Below, in pieces: positions 9,360 through 18,029 of a stretch of DNA of 64,000 nt. The notes under the pieces are model-generated. The model did not search any database and was not told the DNA's origin. It saw only the letters and a list, made by a program, of their open reading frames with translations. The position numbers and the translations under genes are program-made. The DNA is from Spiribacter halobius (GTDB lineage: Bacteria; Pseudomonadota; Gammaproteobacteria; Nitrococcales; Nitrococcaceae). Position 1 is the stretch's first letter, and the number at the start of each line of letters is the position of its first letter. The stretch spans positions 2,480,001 through 2,544,000 of the forward strand of contig NZ_CP086615.1 of NCBI RefSeq assembly GCF_020883455.1. The letters run 5' to 3'.

Positions 9360-10346
9360 CTATCCCGCGGCGAGCTCGGCGAACTGTTCGAAGTCCATGT
9401 TGCCGCCGGTGATGATCGCAACCGTGGGGCGGTCCGGGTCGGGGCTGACGCGGCCCTCCAGCAGGGCGGCGATGCCGACGCTGCAGCCGGTCTCGACATA
9501 GAGGCGGGCGCGGCCGATGAGCTGGCGGGTGGCCTCGCGGATGGCGTCCTCGCTGACAGTGACCAGCTCGTCCACCACCGCGCGGCTCGCGGCGTAGGTA
9601 TAGCGGCCCACCACAACGGGGGCGAGACTTGCCGCGATGGTCTCCACGCGCTCGAGACGTGCCGACGGGTCATTGCGGTCCCAGGCATTGCGCAGCGTTG
9701 CGGCGCCGGCGGGCTCGACGCCGATGACCCGGATGTCCGGCCGCAGTGCCCGCAGGGCGATGCCGAGGCCCGAGATCAGCCCACCACCGCCCACCGGGCA
9801 GAGGGCGCAGGCGGCATCCGGCACCGCTGCCAGCAGCTCCAGCCCCACCGTGCCCTGGCCCGCCATCACCCGCGGGTCGTCGTAGGGATGAACCAGGGTA
9901 AGGCCGCGCTCGGTGCGTAGTTCATGCGTGTAGGCCACGGCCTCGCTGATGCTGCCGCGGACAATGACCTCGGCCCCGAGGGCGCGGGCACCCCGGATCT
10001 TGAGGGAGCTCGAGCCCTCCGGCATGACCACCGTGACCGGCACGCCGCGTGCGCCGGCCGCCCAGGCCAGGGCGAGGGCATGGTTGCCCGCGGAGACGGT
10101 GATCAGTCCGCCGGCGAGCTCTGCCGGGCTGGCGGTGAGCACCCAGTTCAGCGCCCCGCGGGCCTTGAACGAGCCCGTCCGCTGAAGATTCTCGGCCTTG
10201 AGTCGCAGATCCAGGCCAAGATCGTCCGCCAAGTCAGGGGGTCGCAGGGTAGGCGTGGGGGCAAGCGTGGGCTGCAGGCGCGCCGCTGCCTGGCGGACCG
10301 TCTCCAGCGTGGGCAGTGCCTGCCGGATGGCTGTCTCGTCCTGCAT
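9360..10346 (-). CDS. Threonine dehydratase-like PLP enzyme
   Basis: The 328-residue protein is a fold-type II PLP enzyme. Lys61 in QRTGSFKARGA is the cofactor lysine, and the glycine-rich phosphate-binding loop is PVGGGGLISG near residue 180; SAGNHALALAW is the conserved substrate loop. It lacks the C-terminal ACT regulatory domain of biosynthetic IlvA, so it is closer to catabolic threonine/serine dehydratases or serine racemases. Start ATG 10346; the open frame extends to 10550 but the extra stretch is not family-like. Confidence 0.85.
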   Translation of the reverse strand: MQDETAIRQALPTLETVRQAAARLQPTLAPTPTLRPPDLADDLGLDLRLKAENLQRTGSFKARGALNWVLTASPAELAGGLITVSAGNHALALAWAAGARGVPVTVVMPEGSSSLKIRGARALGAEVIVRGSISEAVAYTHELRTERGLTLVHPYDDPRVMAGQGTVGLELLAAVPDAACALCPVGGGGLISGLGIALRALRPDIRVIGVEPAGAATLRNAWDRNDPSARLERVETIAASLAPVVVGRYTYAASRAVVDELVTVSEDAIREATRQLIGRARLYVETGCSVGIAALLEGRVSPDPDRPTVAIITGGNMDFEQFAELAAG

Positions 10347-10525
10347 GACGTGCCGTGCGGTTCGATGCCTCGTCCGCCCCCACTTTGCGCGCGTCGAAGA
10401 GCCCGCTGCAAGGCGCGCCAGGGGCGGCCGGCAGCGCACCACCTTCCAGACTGAGAACGGCACCGCAGACGTTTCGCTGCGCTGCATCGATGATGCTGAG
10501 AGAACCGCAGCGCGGCGCTTATGCG

Positions 10526-11971
10526 ATGTCGAACCCGTTTCCGTCCACACTCCTGCAAAGCCTCGATCCGGCGGCCCTGATGGCAGGGCTCCAGGGGCTG
10601 GCGGCGGTGCGTCTGGCGGCGGAGGCCGGCCTGGTGCTGGGCGCCTCCATCCTTGCGGTGTGGCTGGTGGCGCTGGCGGTGCAGCGCCCGGAGCTTGAGC
10701 TGCGCCCGGTGCTGCTGGCGCTGGCCGGCGCCTTCCTGGCGGCGGCCGCGGCGGGGCTGGCCGACCTTGGGGTGCTGCTCGGGCTCGGCGCGCTGCGGGC
10801 GCTGGGTGTGCAGCTTGCCGCCGGCGCCGCCGTGCTGGGGCTCGCCCTCATCGCCTTGCGCGAGGCACGGCGCCTGCGCCGGCTGCCCGCGCCGGCGGAG
10901 TTCCACCAGGCCCAGGAGGCGCTGTCCCGCGCAAGCGCCGGTCAGCGGATCGCACAGCAGGCCCTGAACCTCAGCGAGGGACGCTTTCGCGCCGCCTTCG
11001 AGCACGCGGCCATCGGCATGCTCCTCACCGACATGCGCGGCCGGGTGCTGCGGCACAACGCCGCGTTCGCCGCCCTCATCGGCGGCGATGCGGCCGGCAT
11101 TCAGCGCCGGGACGCCGTCGGCCTCGCCCACGACGACGATCAGCCGGCACTGCGCGAGGCCCTGGCGCGGCTCGCCGCGGACGGGCAGGGCGCCGTCACG
11201 GTGGAGTGCCGACTGCGCCACCGCGACGGCCGCGCCGTCTGGGTGACCACCAGCCTGGCCGCCCTTCCTGGGGCCGGCGCCGAGACGGTGGTCTGGCAGG
11301 TCCAGGATATCGGCGAGCGCAAGGCCTACGAGCAGACCCTGCGGGAGACCCGGGATGCCCTCGAGCAGCGCGTCGCCGAGCGCACGCGGGACCTGCAGGA
11401 GGCCAACCGCCGCCTGGAGCGGGCCAATCGGCACCTCCGTCGCATGGCGCGGGACGACGCGCTCACCGGCATCAGCAATCGCCGCCATCTCACTTCCGAG
11501 CTCCGACGCGCCCGCGCCGCGGCCGCCCGCTATGGCGATGGCCTCGCCGTGCTCATGGTCGACATCGACCACTTCAAGCGCATCAACGACAACGAGGGCC
11601 ATCAGCTCGGCGATCAGGTCCTGGTGAGCGTCGCCGACACCCTGCGGCGCTGTCTGCGCGCCAGCGACACCCTCGGGCGCTATGGCGGTGACGAGCTATG
11701 CGCCGTCCTGCCCCACGCCGATGCCGAAGCCGCGCTGGCGGTGGCGGAGAAGGTGCGCCGCACCGTCCATGAGCTCGCCTTCCGTGGCCGTGGGCCGCGG
11801 CCGGTGTGCATTACCTGCAGCGTCGGTGTCGCCGTACTGGTGGGCGACGAGCGCGTGGAGGCACTGCTGGCGCGGGCGGACGACGCCCTCTACCAGGCCA
11901 AGCGCGCGGGGCGGGACCGGGTGGTGCTCGCGGCCGACCCAGCGCACGACCGCCAGCTCGCCGGCCAGTAG
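10526..11971 (+). CDS. Membrane PAS-GGDEF diguanylate cyclase
   Basis: From ATG 10526 the protein has 481 residues: two or three N-terminal membrane segments (about 25-115, very rich in Leu/Ala), a PAS domain (about 155-270: FRAAFEHAAIGMLLTDMRGRVL), a short coiled coil, and a C-terminal GGDEF domain with the active-site variant GGDEL (YGGDELCAV), DALTGISNRR and MVDIDHFKRINDNEGH. It should make cyclic di-GMP in response to a signal sensed by PAS. The start is uncertain; upstream in-frame ATGs exist at 10355 and 10490. Confidence 0.88.
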   Translation: MSNPFPSTLLQSLDPAALMAGLQGLAAVRLAAEAGLVLGASILAVWLVALAVQRPELELRPVLLALAGAFLAAAAAGLADLGVLLGLGALRALGVQLAAGAAVLGLALIALREARRLRRLPAPAEFHQAQEALSRASAGQRIAQQALNLSEGRFRAAFEHAAIGMLLTDMRGRVLRHNAAFAALIGGDAAGIQRRDAVGLAHDDDQPALREALARLAADGQGAVTVECRLRHRDGRAVWVTTSLAALPGAGAETVVWQVQDIGERKAYEQTLRETRDALEQRVAERTRDLQEANRRLERANRHLRRMARDDALTGISNRRHLTSELRRARAAAARYGDGLAVLMVDIDHFKRINDNEGHQLGDQVLVSVADTLRRCLRASDTLGRYGGDELCAVLPHADAEAALAVAEKVRRTVHELAFRGRGPRPVCITCSVGVAVLVGDERVEALLARADDALYQAKRAGRDRVVLAADPAHDRQLAGQ

Positions 11972-11983
11972 CCGGGGCCAGCG

Positions 11984-12013
11984 AGCCCGCAGCCGCGAAT
12001 CGGTGAGATATGC
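11984..12013. repeat. Half copy of the palindromic repeat (C)
   Basis: The sequence GCCCGCAGCCGCGAATCGG followed by TGAGATATGCC matches the right half of copies A and B, but the left arm is missing. It lies immediately after the diguanylate cyclase stop codon and before the 3' end of the convergent deacylase gene. Confidence 0.7.
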
Positions 12014-12020
12014 CAGGGGC

Positions 12021-12479
12021 TCAGGGCCCGAGCTCGAGGAGCTCGGGCCGGGCGAGGCGGGCGTAGTCATCCCAGTCCAGGACCATCACCTCCGTGGCGC
12101 TGCCGGCGTTGAAGGCAATACGCTCCTGCTCTGCCAGCTCGTCGCTGCACAGCGTGCGCAGGCCGAACAGCCCTCCGAAGGGTGGCATGGCCCCCAGATC
12201 GCAGTCCGGGAAGCTGCCGCGGAACTCGGCCTCCGTGGCCAGACGTGGCGTAGCGTCGAGGGCCGAGGCCAGCGCCTCCAGCGGCACCTGGCGCATGACC
12301 GGCAGCACCATCAGGAGCAGCTCCCGGTCCAGGGAGAGCACGACGGTCTTGGCGAAGCAACGCCCCGGAATGCGCGTCAACTCCGCCACTTCGGCCGCCG
12401 TGGCCGCCGGGGGATGCTGGATCACCAGGTAGCCCACGCCCGCCTGGTTGAGGAACTGCCGCAGGCTCTGAGCGGGCAT
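12021..12479 (-). CDS. YbaK/EbsC-family aminoacyl-tRNA deacylase
   Basis: The 152-residue protein fits the YbaK/ProX editing family in length and pattern: HPPAATAAEVAELTRIP near the start, then the lysine-containing FAKTVVLSLDRELLLMVLP, and DLGAMPPFGGLFGL with the conserved Gly-x-x-x-Pro-x-Gly loop. These enzymes hydrolyse mischarged tRNAs in trans. The exact specificity (Cys-tRNAPro, Ala-tRNAPro or other) cannot be decided. Start ATG 12479; the open upstream frame is not family-like. Confidence 0.82.
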   Translation of the reverse strand: MPAQSLRQFLNQAGVGYLVIQHPPAATAAEVAELTRIPGRCFAKTVVLSLDRELLLMVLPVMRQVPLEALASALDATPRLATEAEFRGSFPDCDLGAMPPFGGLFGLRTLCSDELAEQERIAFNAGSATEVMVLDWDDYARLARPELLELGP

Positions 12480-12561
12480 GCCGGGCCCCCCGGGCGATGG
12501 CAGGGACCCGTAGACTAACGCGCCGGGGGCCGGCCGGATAGGCCTTTTGGGGCTCTTCGGC

Positions 12562-13539
12562 TCAGCAGGCCGCCGCGGCCGTCTCCTCGAGGGCGCGGCG
12601 GGCGAGTGCGAGCTGCTCCGCGGCATCGTCCACGCGCACCAGCGCCCGGCGCCAGAGCTCACCGCCGGGGCGTCCCTGGAGATACCAGCCGATGTGCTTG
12701 CGTGCGATGCGCACGCCCTGCGTGGCGCCGTAAAACCGGTGCAGGGCCCGCAGATGCTCGAGCATCCAGTGACGGACCTCTGCCACCGTGGCCGGGGGAT
12801 GTGGCGCGCCCGTGTCCAGGTAGTGCTGGATCTCCCGGAAGATCCATGGTCGGCCCTGGGCGGCCCGGCCGATCATCACCGCATCGGCACCGGTGTCGCG
12901 GAGCACCCGGGCCGCGCGCTCCGGCGAGTCGATATCGCCGTTGGCGATGAGCGGCAGCGTAATGGCCTCCCGCACCCGCGCGATCGTGTCGTACTCCGCC
13001 TCGCCGCGGTAGGCCTGGTCCCGGGTGCGGCCGTGCACGGCCAGGGCGGCGATGCCGTGATCCTCTGCAAGCCGGGCTATACGCACGGCATTGCGCCGCT
13101 CCGGAGCGGGCCCGGTGCGGATCTTCAGCGTCACCGGCACCGGTACCGCCCTCACCACCGCCTCCAGGATGCGTGCCACCAGCGGCTCGTCCGCCAGCAG
13201 CGCCGAGCCCGCCTGACGGTTGCATACCTTCTTGGCCGGGCAGCCCATGTTGATGTCGATGATCTGGGCGCCATGCGCCACGTTGAAGCATGCCGCCTCG
13301 GCCATCATTGCCGGCTCGGCGCCGGCGATCTGCACCACGCGCGGCGCCGGCTCGCCGGCATGATCGCGCTTCAGCCGCGACTTGCGGGTCTGCTGCAGGG
13401 CCGGATTGGACGCCACCATCTCCGAGGCAGCCAGCGCGGCGCCCAGATGACGGCAGAGGATGCGAAACGGCCGGTCGGTGACGCCCGCCATGGGCGCCAG
13501 CAGGACACGACCGGGCAGGCTGTAGGGTCCGATCTTCAT
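12562..13539 (-). CDS. dusB: tRNA-dihydrouridine synthase (DusB type)
   Basis: The 325-residue flavoenzyme reduces uridine to dihydrouridine in tRNA using FMN and NADPH. It shows LLAPMAGVTDRPFR (FMN site), the substrate cysteine loop INMGCPAKKVCNRQAGSAL, VTLKIRTG, the HGRTRDQAYRG signature, LIANGDI and MIGRAAQGRPWIF. These fit DusB better than DusA or DusC. In many gammaproteobacteria dusB is followed by fis; here the next minus-strand gene is the YbaK-type gene and no fis is present. Start ATG 13539. Confidence 0.9.
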   Translation of the reverse strand: MKIGPYSLPGRVLLAPMAGVTDRPFRILCRHLGAALAASEMVASNPALQQTRKSRLKRDHAGEPAPRVVQIAGAEPAMMAEAACFNVAHGAQIIDINMGCPAKKVCNRQAGSALLADEPLVARILEAVVRAVPVPVTLKIRTGPAPERRNAVRIARLAEDHGIAALAVHGRTRDQAYRGEAEYDTIARVREAITLPLIANGDIDSPERAARVLRDTGADAVMIGRAAQGRPWIFREIQHYLDTGAPHPPATVAEVRHWMLEHLRALHRFYGATQGVRIARKHIGWYLQGRPGGELWRRALVRVDDAAEQLALARRALEETAAAAC

Positions 13540-13924
13540 GCAGCCAGCGAGTATAGCCCGTCCGACCTGTCGCCCGATATCGGGGGTGCGGTGGATGGCG
13601 ACCGGGCCCGGGGCGTTTGTCCACAGTTCCTGTGGATAAGTATGTGGACGAAGCGGGCGCCGCGCGCCCAAGTGCCTAATGTGCGGGGCCTTCTGTTGGA
13701 TCGGCGGAACTTTATCCATCTCTATAAACTGCCGTTTATACAGGTGGTTACGAGTTCTTTCTGAGACATCGCAGCGTCATTATCCGCCAACTCGTATCCC
13801 GCGGTGCGCCATACATTCCCTGTGTAAAAAGCGGGCCGCGGGCGCACTGGCGTCCCGCCGGTCCGGACGAGTAAGCTCCGCACACCGCTGCATTGCCCGC
13901 CGTCCGAAACCGTGAGGTGTGCCC
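13540..13924. promoter_or_regulatory. Divergent intergenic region with DnaA-box pair
   Basis: This 385-bp stretch between divergent dusB and the 2-hydroxyacid dehydrogenase gene has no gene. It contains an inverted pair of DnaA-box-like 9-mers: TTGTCCACA at 13617-13625 (one mismatch) and TGTGGATAA at 13631-13639 (a perfect box on the minus strand), five bases apart. About 85 bases on is an AT-rich palindrome, TATAAAC-TGCC-GTTTATA (13723-13740). A good site is also GTGAGG just before ATG 13925. The region probably holds both divergent promoters. Confidence 0.6.
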
Positions 13925-14893
13925 ATGAGCCGTGCCGTATTCCTGGATCGCGATTCCCTCGACATCGGCGATCTCGACATGCAGGCCCTGGACGAGGCCA
14001 CGGGAGGGTTGCAGAGCTGGGGCGCCACCCGCCCCGAGCAGGTCCGTGAGCGGATCGGCGACGCCGAATGCGTGATCGTCAACAAAGTCGTGCTGGATGC
14101 CGAGCTGCTGGGTGACTGCCCGGCGCTGCGTCTGATCTGCGTGGTGGCCACGGGCACCAACAACATCGATCTGGAGGCCGCCCGCGCGCACGGGATAACG
14201 GTCGTGAACTGCCGCGGCTACGGCACCGCATCGCTCAGCCAGCACGTGCTGACCCTTATCCTGGCGCTGACGCGCAACCTCCTGCCCTTTGTCGAGGCGG
14301 TGCGTGATGGCCGCTGGCAGGCGGCGGAGCAGTTCTGCCTGCTGGACTATCCCATCGGTGAGCTGGAGGGGCGGACGCTGCTCATCGTCGGGCACGGGGA
14401 GCTGGGCGGCGCGGTCGCGCGTCTCGGTGAGCTCCTCGGCATGCACGTGCAGATCGCGGAGCGCCCGGGCGTGCGGCAGGCGCGCCCCGGCCGCGTTCTG
14501 CTGGCGGACGCGCTGCCCGCCGCGGACGTGATCTCGCTGCACTGCCCGCTCACCGAGGAGACGCGCAACCTCATCGACGCCGATGCTCTGGCGCGGATGA
14601 AGCCCACCGCGCTGCTGATCAACACCGCCCGCGGCGGCATCGTGGACGAGGCGGCCCTGGCCGACGCCCTGCGCCAGGGCCAGATCGCCGGCGCGGGGGT
14701 GGACGTGCTCAGCAGCGAGCCCCCGCGGGACGGCAACCCGCTGCTCGCTCCCGACATCCCCAATCTGCTGGTGACGCCGCACTGCGCCTGGGGGAGCCGC
14801 ACGGCCCGCCAGCGCGTCGTGGACCAGACCGTGGAGAACATCCAGGCCTGGCGCCGGGGCGAGCCGGTGCGGGTGGTCGCAGGCGGGGCATGA
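13925..14893 (+). CDS. D-2-hydroxyacid dehydrogenase
   Basis: The ~322-residue NAD(P)-dependent oxidoreductase has a Rossmann glycine motif (VGHGELGGAVARLGELLGM) in the middle and the family's catalytic residues: Arg in NTARGGIVDE, Glu in DVLSSEPP, His in TPHCAW. VATGTNNIDLEAA and NCRGYGTASLSQHV are also typical. The best match is to glycerate/hydroxypyruvate reductase-like enzymes; substrate is not certain. ATG 13925 is preferred over GTG 13919. Its stop overlaps the next start (ATGA at 14890), so it heads a coupled four-gene run. Confidence 0.9.
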   Translation: MSRAVFLDRDSLDIGDLDMQALDEATGGLQSWGATRPEQVRERIGDAECVIVNKVVLDAELLGDCPALRLICVVATGTNNIDLEAARAHGITVVNCRGYGTASLSQHVLTLILALTRNLLPFVEAVRDGRWQAAEQFCLLDYPIGELEGRTLLIVGHGELGGAVARLGELLGMHVQIAERPGVRQARPGRVLLADALPAADVISLHCPLTEETRNLIDADALARMKPTALLINTARGGIVDEAALADALRQGQIAGAGVDVLSSEPPRDGNPLLAPDIPNLLVTPHCAWGSRTARQRVVDQTVENIQAWRRGEPVRVVAGGA

Positions 14894-15651
14894 ACTGGCT
14901 GCGGCGCTGGCGGCGGCAGCGCCTGCTGCGCCGCCACGCCTTCGGCGACGCCGCCTGGGAGCGGGCCACCCACGATCTGCACGCGCTGCGGCACCTGACC
15001 CCGAGCCAGCATACAAGGTTGCGCGAGGCCGCCACCCTGATTGCCGCGGAGAAGGACTTCCTGCAACCGGGCGGCGCGCCGTTGCCGGAGGCGCAGATCG
15101 CCCGCGTCGCCGCACTTGCCGCGCTGCCGGTGCTGGAGCTCGGGCTGGACTGGTATCGCGGCTGGCATTCGGTGATCGTCTACCCCACGGGTTTCGTCGC
15201 CCGGCACACCGTCGAGGACGAGGCCGGCGTGGTGCACGAGGTCCGGGAGGACCTGAGCGGCGAGGCCTGGGACGCGGGTCCGGTGATCCTCGCCTGGGAG
15301 GACGTCCTCGACGCCGGTGCCGCGGACGGCTACAACGTGGTGCTGCACGAGTTCGCGCACAAGCTGGACATGGCCAATGGCGAGGCCAACGGCATGCCAC
15401 CGCTGCACCGGGGCATGTCGCGGGCGGCGTGGACGGCGGCCTTCACCGCCGCCTGGGAAGACCTGCAGCGCCGCGCCGACGCCGGGCTGCCGCTGGTGGT
15501 GGACGCCTACGCCCTGGAGGCGCCGGAGGAGTGCTTCGCGGTAATGACCGAGGCCTTCTTCGAGCGACCGCAGGCACTCGCCGAGGCCTATCCGGCGGTC
15601 TACCGCCAGCTGGTCGCATTCTATCGCCAGGATCCGGGAGGGCGCACATGA
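14890..15651 (+). CDS. mtfA: MtfA-family (M90) zinc metallopeptidase
   Basis: The 253-residue protein carries the zinc site HEFAH at residues 153-157 (NVVLHEFAHKLDMANG) and the downstream acidic helix ECFAVMTEAFFE that supplies the third ligand. Length and pattern fit MtfA, a cytosolic peptidase that in E. coli binds the repressor Mlc and so affects glucose PTS control. The start overlaps the upstream dehydrogenase stop (ATGA) and its own stop overlaps the SDR start (ATGA at 15648). Confidence 0.9.
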   Translation: MNWLRRWRRQRLLRRHAFGDAAWERATHDLHALRHLTPSQHTRLREAATLIAAEKDFLQPGGAPLPEAQIARVAALAALPVLELGLDWYRGWHSVIVYPTGFVARHTVEDEAGVVHEVREDLSGEAWDAGPVILAWEDVLDAGAADGYNVVLHEFAHKLDMANGEANGMPPLHRGMSRAAWTAAFTAAWEDLQRRADAGLPLVVDAYALEAPEECFAVMTEAFFERPQALAEAYPAVYRQLVAFYRQDPGGRT

Positions 15652-16397
15652 CGGGAAACGAGCTGCATGTGGTTACCGGCGCGGGCAGCGGCATCGGCCG
15701 TGCGCTCGCCCGGGCACTGGCCGAGGCGGGCCATGCGGTGGTCGCCGTGGGCCGGCGCGAGGCGCCGCTCCGGGAGACCGCGGCCGGGCTCGAGACCATC
15801 CGCCCATTGCCGGCGGACGTCGCCAGCGAGGCCGGGCGCGCGCGCATCGCCGAGGCCGTCGGTGGGGCACGCCTGCGCTGGCTCGTGCACAACGCCGGGG
15901 TGCTTGAGCCCGTGGGCCCGCTACTGGAGGCGGAACCGGAGGCACTGCGCTATGCCCTCGCGGTGAATGTGGAGGCACCGATCCATCTCACCCGTGCCTT
16001 GCGCCCCGCGCTCGCCGGGGGCAGTCGCGTGCTGCATGTCTCGTCGGGAGCCGCGCACCGCCCGGTACCGGGCTGGGGTGCCTACTGCCTCGGCAAGGCG
16101 GCGCTGCACATGGCCTACCAGGTGCTGCGCGAGGAGCTGCGGCCCGAGGGTATCGCCGTCGGCAGCGTGCGGCCCGGGGTGGTGGACACGCCCATGCAGA
16201 CGCTGATCCGCAGCCAGCCGGAGAGCGCCTTTCCGGCGGTGGAGCGGTTCCGCGCCCTGAAGGCCCGCGGGGAGCTGGAGCCGCCGGAACGGGTTGCGCG
16301 CTTCATCCTGGCGCTGCTGGAGCTGCAGGATGTCGAGCGTTTCGGCGCCGCGGAGTGGGACATTCGCGAACACGCGGCGAGCCTCGGCATCGCGTGA
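15648..16397 (+). CDS. SDR-family NAD(P)-dependent oxidoreductase
   Basis: The 249-residue protein is a classical short-chain dehydrogenase: TGAGSGIG cofactor motif at residues 10-17, HNAGVLEP near 82, catalytic Ser in HVSSGAAH and the YxxxK pair in AYCLGKAA, then RPGVVDTPMQ. The substrate is unknown. ATG 15648 overlaps the mtfA stop. Its TGA (16395-16397) overlaps a GTG at 16394, the likely start of the next gene. Confidence 0.88.
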   Translation: MTGNELHVVTGAGSGIGRALARALAEAGHAVVAVGRREAPLRETAAGLETIRPLPADVASEAGRARIAEAVGGARLRWLVHNAGVLEPVGPLLEAEPEALRYALAVNVEAPIHLTRALRPALAGGSRVLHVSSGAAHRPVPGWGAYCLGKAALHMAYQVLREELRPEGIAVGSVRPGVVDTPMQTLIRSQPESAFPAVERFRALKARGELEPPERVARFILALLELQDVERFGAAEWDIREHAASLGIA

Positions 16398-17323
16398 CCT
16401 GGCGAGCGTCCGGGCCGAGGGCAACGCCGGACTGCCCCCCAGATCCGCGCCCGCAGCCGCGTGCCGGTGAGATCCACCGGCTGCACCTGCGCGGCCTCGC
16501 GCTCAGGCTCCGGCGCTGGGGCGGGGCGGCGGGCACGCCGGTGGTCATGCTTCACGGCTGGATGGACTGCGGCGCGACGTTTGCCCCCGTCGCGGAGGCG
16601 CTCGCCCCGCGCGCCGTGATCGCCCCTGACTGGCGAGGATTCGGCGAGAGCGACCCGACGCCCGGCGATACCTACTGGATTCCCGATTACCTAGCCGATC
16701 TGGACGCGCTGCTACATCGCCTCTCGCCGGAGACCCCCGTGGATCTGGTGGGGCACAGCCTTGGCGGCAACGTCGCTGGGCTTTACGCCGGCGTGCGTCC
16801 CGAGCGGGTCCGACGGCTGGTGGTGGTGGAGGGCTTCGGCCTCCCGGAGCCCTCGCCGGAGCAGGCGCCCCTGCGCTACCGCGAATGGCTCGACAGCCTC
16901 GCCGAACCGCCGGCGCCGCGAACCTACCCGGATCTCGCCGGGCTGGCCCGGCGCATTGCCCGGACGCATCCCGGCATCAGTGAGGAGCGCGCGCGGGAGG
17001 TTGCGGAGCTCTGGAGCTATGCCGAGCAGGATGGGGCAGGGCGGCGCCTGCGCGCAGACCCGGCGCACTGGCGTCCGCTGCCGACGCTCTATCGCCTCGA
17101 GGAGACACTCGCCTGCTGGCGCCGCATCCGCGCGCCGGTGCTCTGGCTCTACGGCGGCCGCTCCGCCTACGCCCGGCGCCTGCGCGCCGCCGCGGACTGG
17201 CCCCGGCGCTGCGAGGCCATTCGGGATCTGCGCCAGGCGCAGATCCCCACCTCCGGGCATGCACCCCATCTGAGCCATCCGCTCGAGCTCGCCGCGCATC
17301 TGCGCCGGTTTCTGGATGCCTGA
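16394..17323 (+). CDS. Alpha/beta hydrolase
   Basis: This is an alpha/beta hydrolase fold enzyme with HGWMDCGATF (oxyanion region), DWRGFGES, the nucleophile elbow GHSLGGN and a C-terminal His in SGHAPHLSHP. Substrate unknown. There is no ATG before the conserved part; GTG 16394, overlapping the SDR stop as GTGA, is the best start. The first ~28 codons are then encoded by a copy of the palindromic repeat family, and family homology starts only at about GEIHRLHLRG. Either the repeat now codes for an odd N-terminus or translation starts at a weak internal codon. Confidence 0.82.
   Translation: MTWRASGPRATPDCPPDPRPQPRAGEIHRLHLRGLALRLRRWGGAAGTPVVMLHGWMDCGATFAPVAEALAPRAVIAPDWRGFGESDPTPGDTYWIPDYLADLDALLHRLSPETPVDLVGHSLGGNVAGLYAGVRPERVRRLVVVEGFGLPEPSPEQAPLRYREWLDSLAEPPAPRTYPDLAGLARRIARTHPGISEERAREVAELWSYAEQDGAGRRLRADPAHWRPLPTLYRLEETLACWRRIRAPVLWLYGGRSAYARRLRAAADWPRRCEAIRDLRQAQIPTSGHAPHLSHPLELAAHLRRFLDA
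16403..16475. repeat. Repeat copy D, inside a coding start
   Basis: These 73 bases align without gaps to 22548-22620 (about 60 identities counted by eye). The shared parts include CCGGGCCGAG, CCGGACTGCC, CGCGCCCGCAGC and CGGTGAGA. The left arm seen in copies A and B is missing. The repeat falls across the start of the alpha/beta hydrolase gene. Confidence 0.75.
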
Positions 17324-17450
17324 CCTGCGCGTCTCGCCACCGGGCCATCACTGGGCGTAGTCTGACGGCACCTGCAGTGCCTGCCGATCCGCGACCGACG
17401 CCATGGATCGGCGGGCCATGCGGTCTGGTCCGGCAGGCGAGGGCGTAGCC

Positions 17451-17870
17451 ATGGGTGAAGTCCATCCGGCGCCGATAGTCGTGCTCCTGCGCGCGCCCGC
17501 CGACGGCGAGCTCGCGGAGGTGATGGAGGCCCTGTTCGCCTACAGTCTGCAGCGGGCCTTCGAGTGCCTGGAGCGAACCGGTCAGCCCGCGGTGCGACGG
17601 GCGATTACCCATCGGGTCATCGGACCGCTGCAGGAGGGCTTCGCCGACCTGCGCGAGGCACGGGCCCGACCCGCCAGGCTGGTACTCCCGCAGACCACGG
17701 TGCACCTCGCCGAGCGGCAGCTGGCGGCACTGTGCGCCGCTGCGGAGCGGAGGGATTTCCGCGCGGATACGGTTCCGGAGTGCCTGCAGCAGCCAGCGCA
17801 GGCTGCCGCCAAGCTGGCGCGGGCGCTGGGCCGGCTGGAGCCGGCCGAGGTCGAGGCGGCCGACGGTTAG
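17451..17870 (+). CDS. Hypothetical protein
   Basis: A 139-residue protein I do not recognise. It is mainly helical and rich in Ala, Arg and Glu, with no signal peptide, membrane segment or known motif. An in-frame ATG at 17403 would add 16 residues, but 17451 has a better upstream GGCGAGGG. Codon use looks like its neighbours, so I think it is real. It lies between the alpha/beta hydrolase and the hybrid kinase on the same strand. Confidence 0.55.
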   Translation: MGEVHPAPIVVLLRAPADGELAEVMEALFAYSLQRAFECLERTGQPAVRRAITHRVIGPLQEGFADLREARARPARLVLPQTTVHLAERQLAALCAAAERRDFRADTVPECLQQPAQAAAKLARALGRLEPAEVEAADG

Positions 17871-18029
17871 GAGTCTGCGCCCCGGCGCTGTGACGTGCAT
17901 CCCGGCGGCCCGAGCGGCGGCCTGGTAGTCTTCACCACGCTTTGCAGGGCCGTGGCGCGAGGCGGCGGGCGGGCTGCCGAAATGCGCGACTCACGCCGCC
18001 ACATCTTTCCCAGTCGGGTGGAGGTCTCC

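Noticed and set aside
13540-13924. Replication origin
   Set aside because: Only two DnaA-type boxes and one short AT palindrome; no AT-rich unwinding region of usual size and no dnaA, dnaN, gidA or parA nearby.
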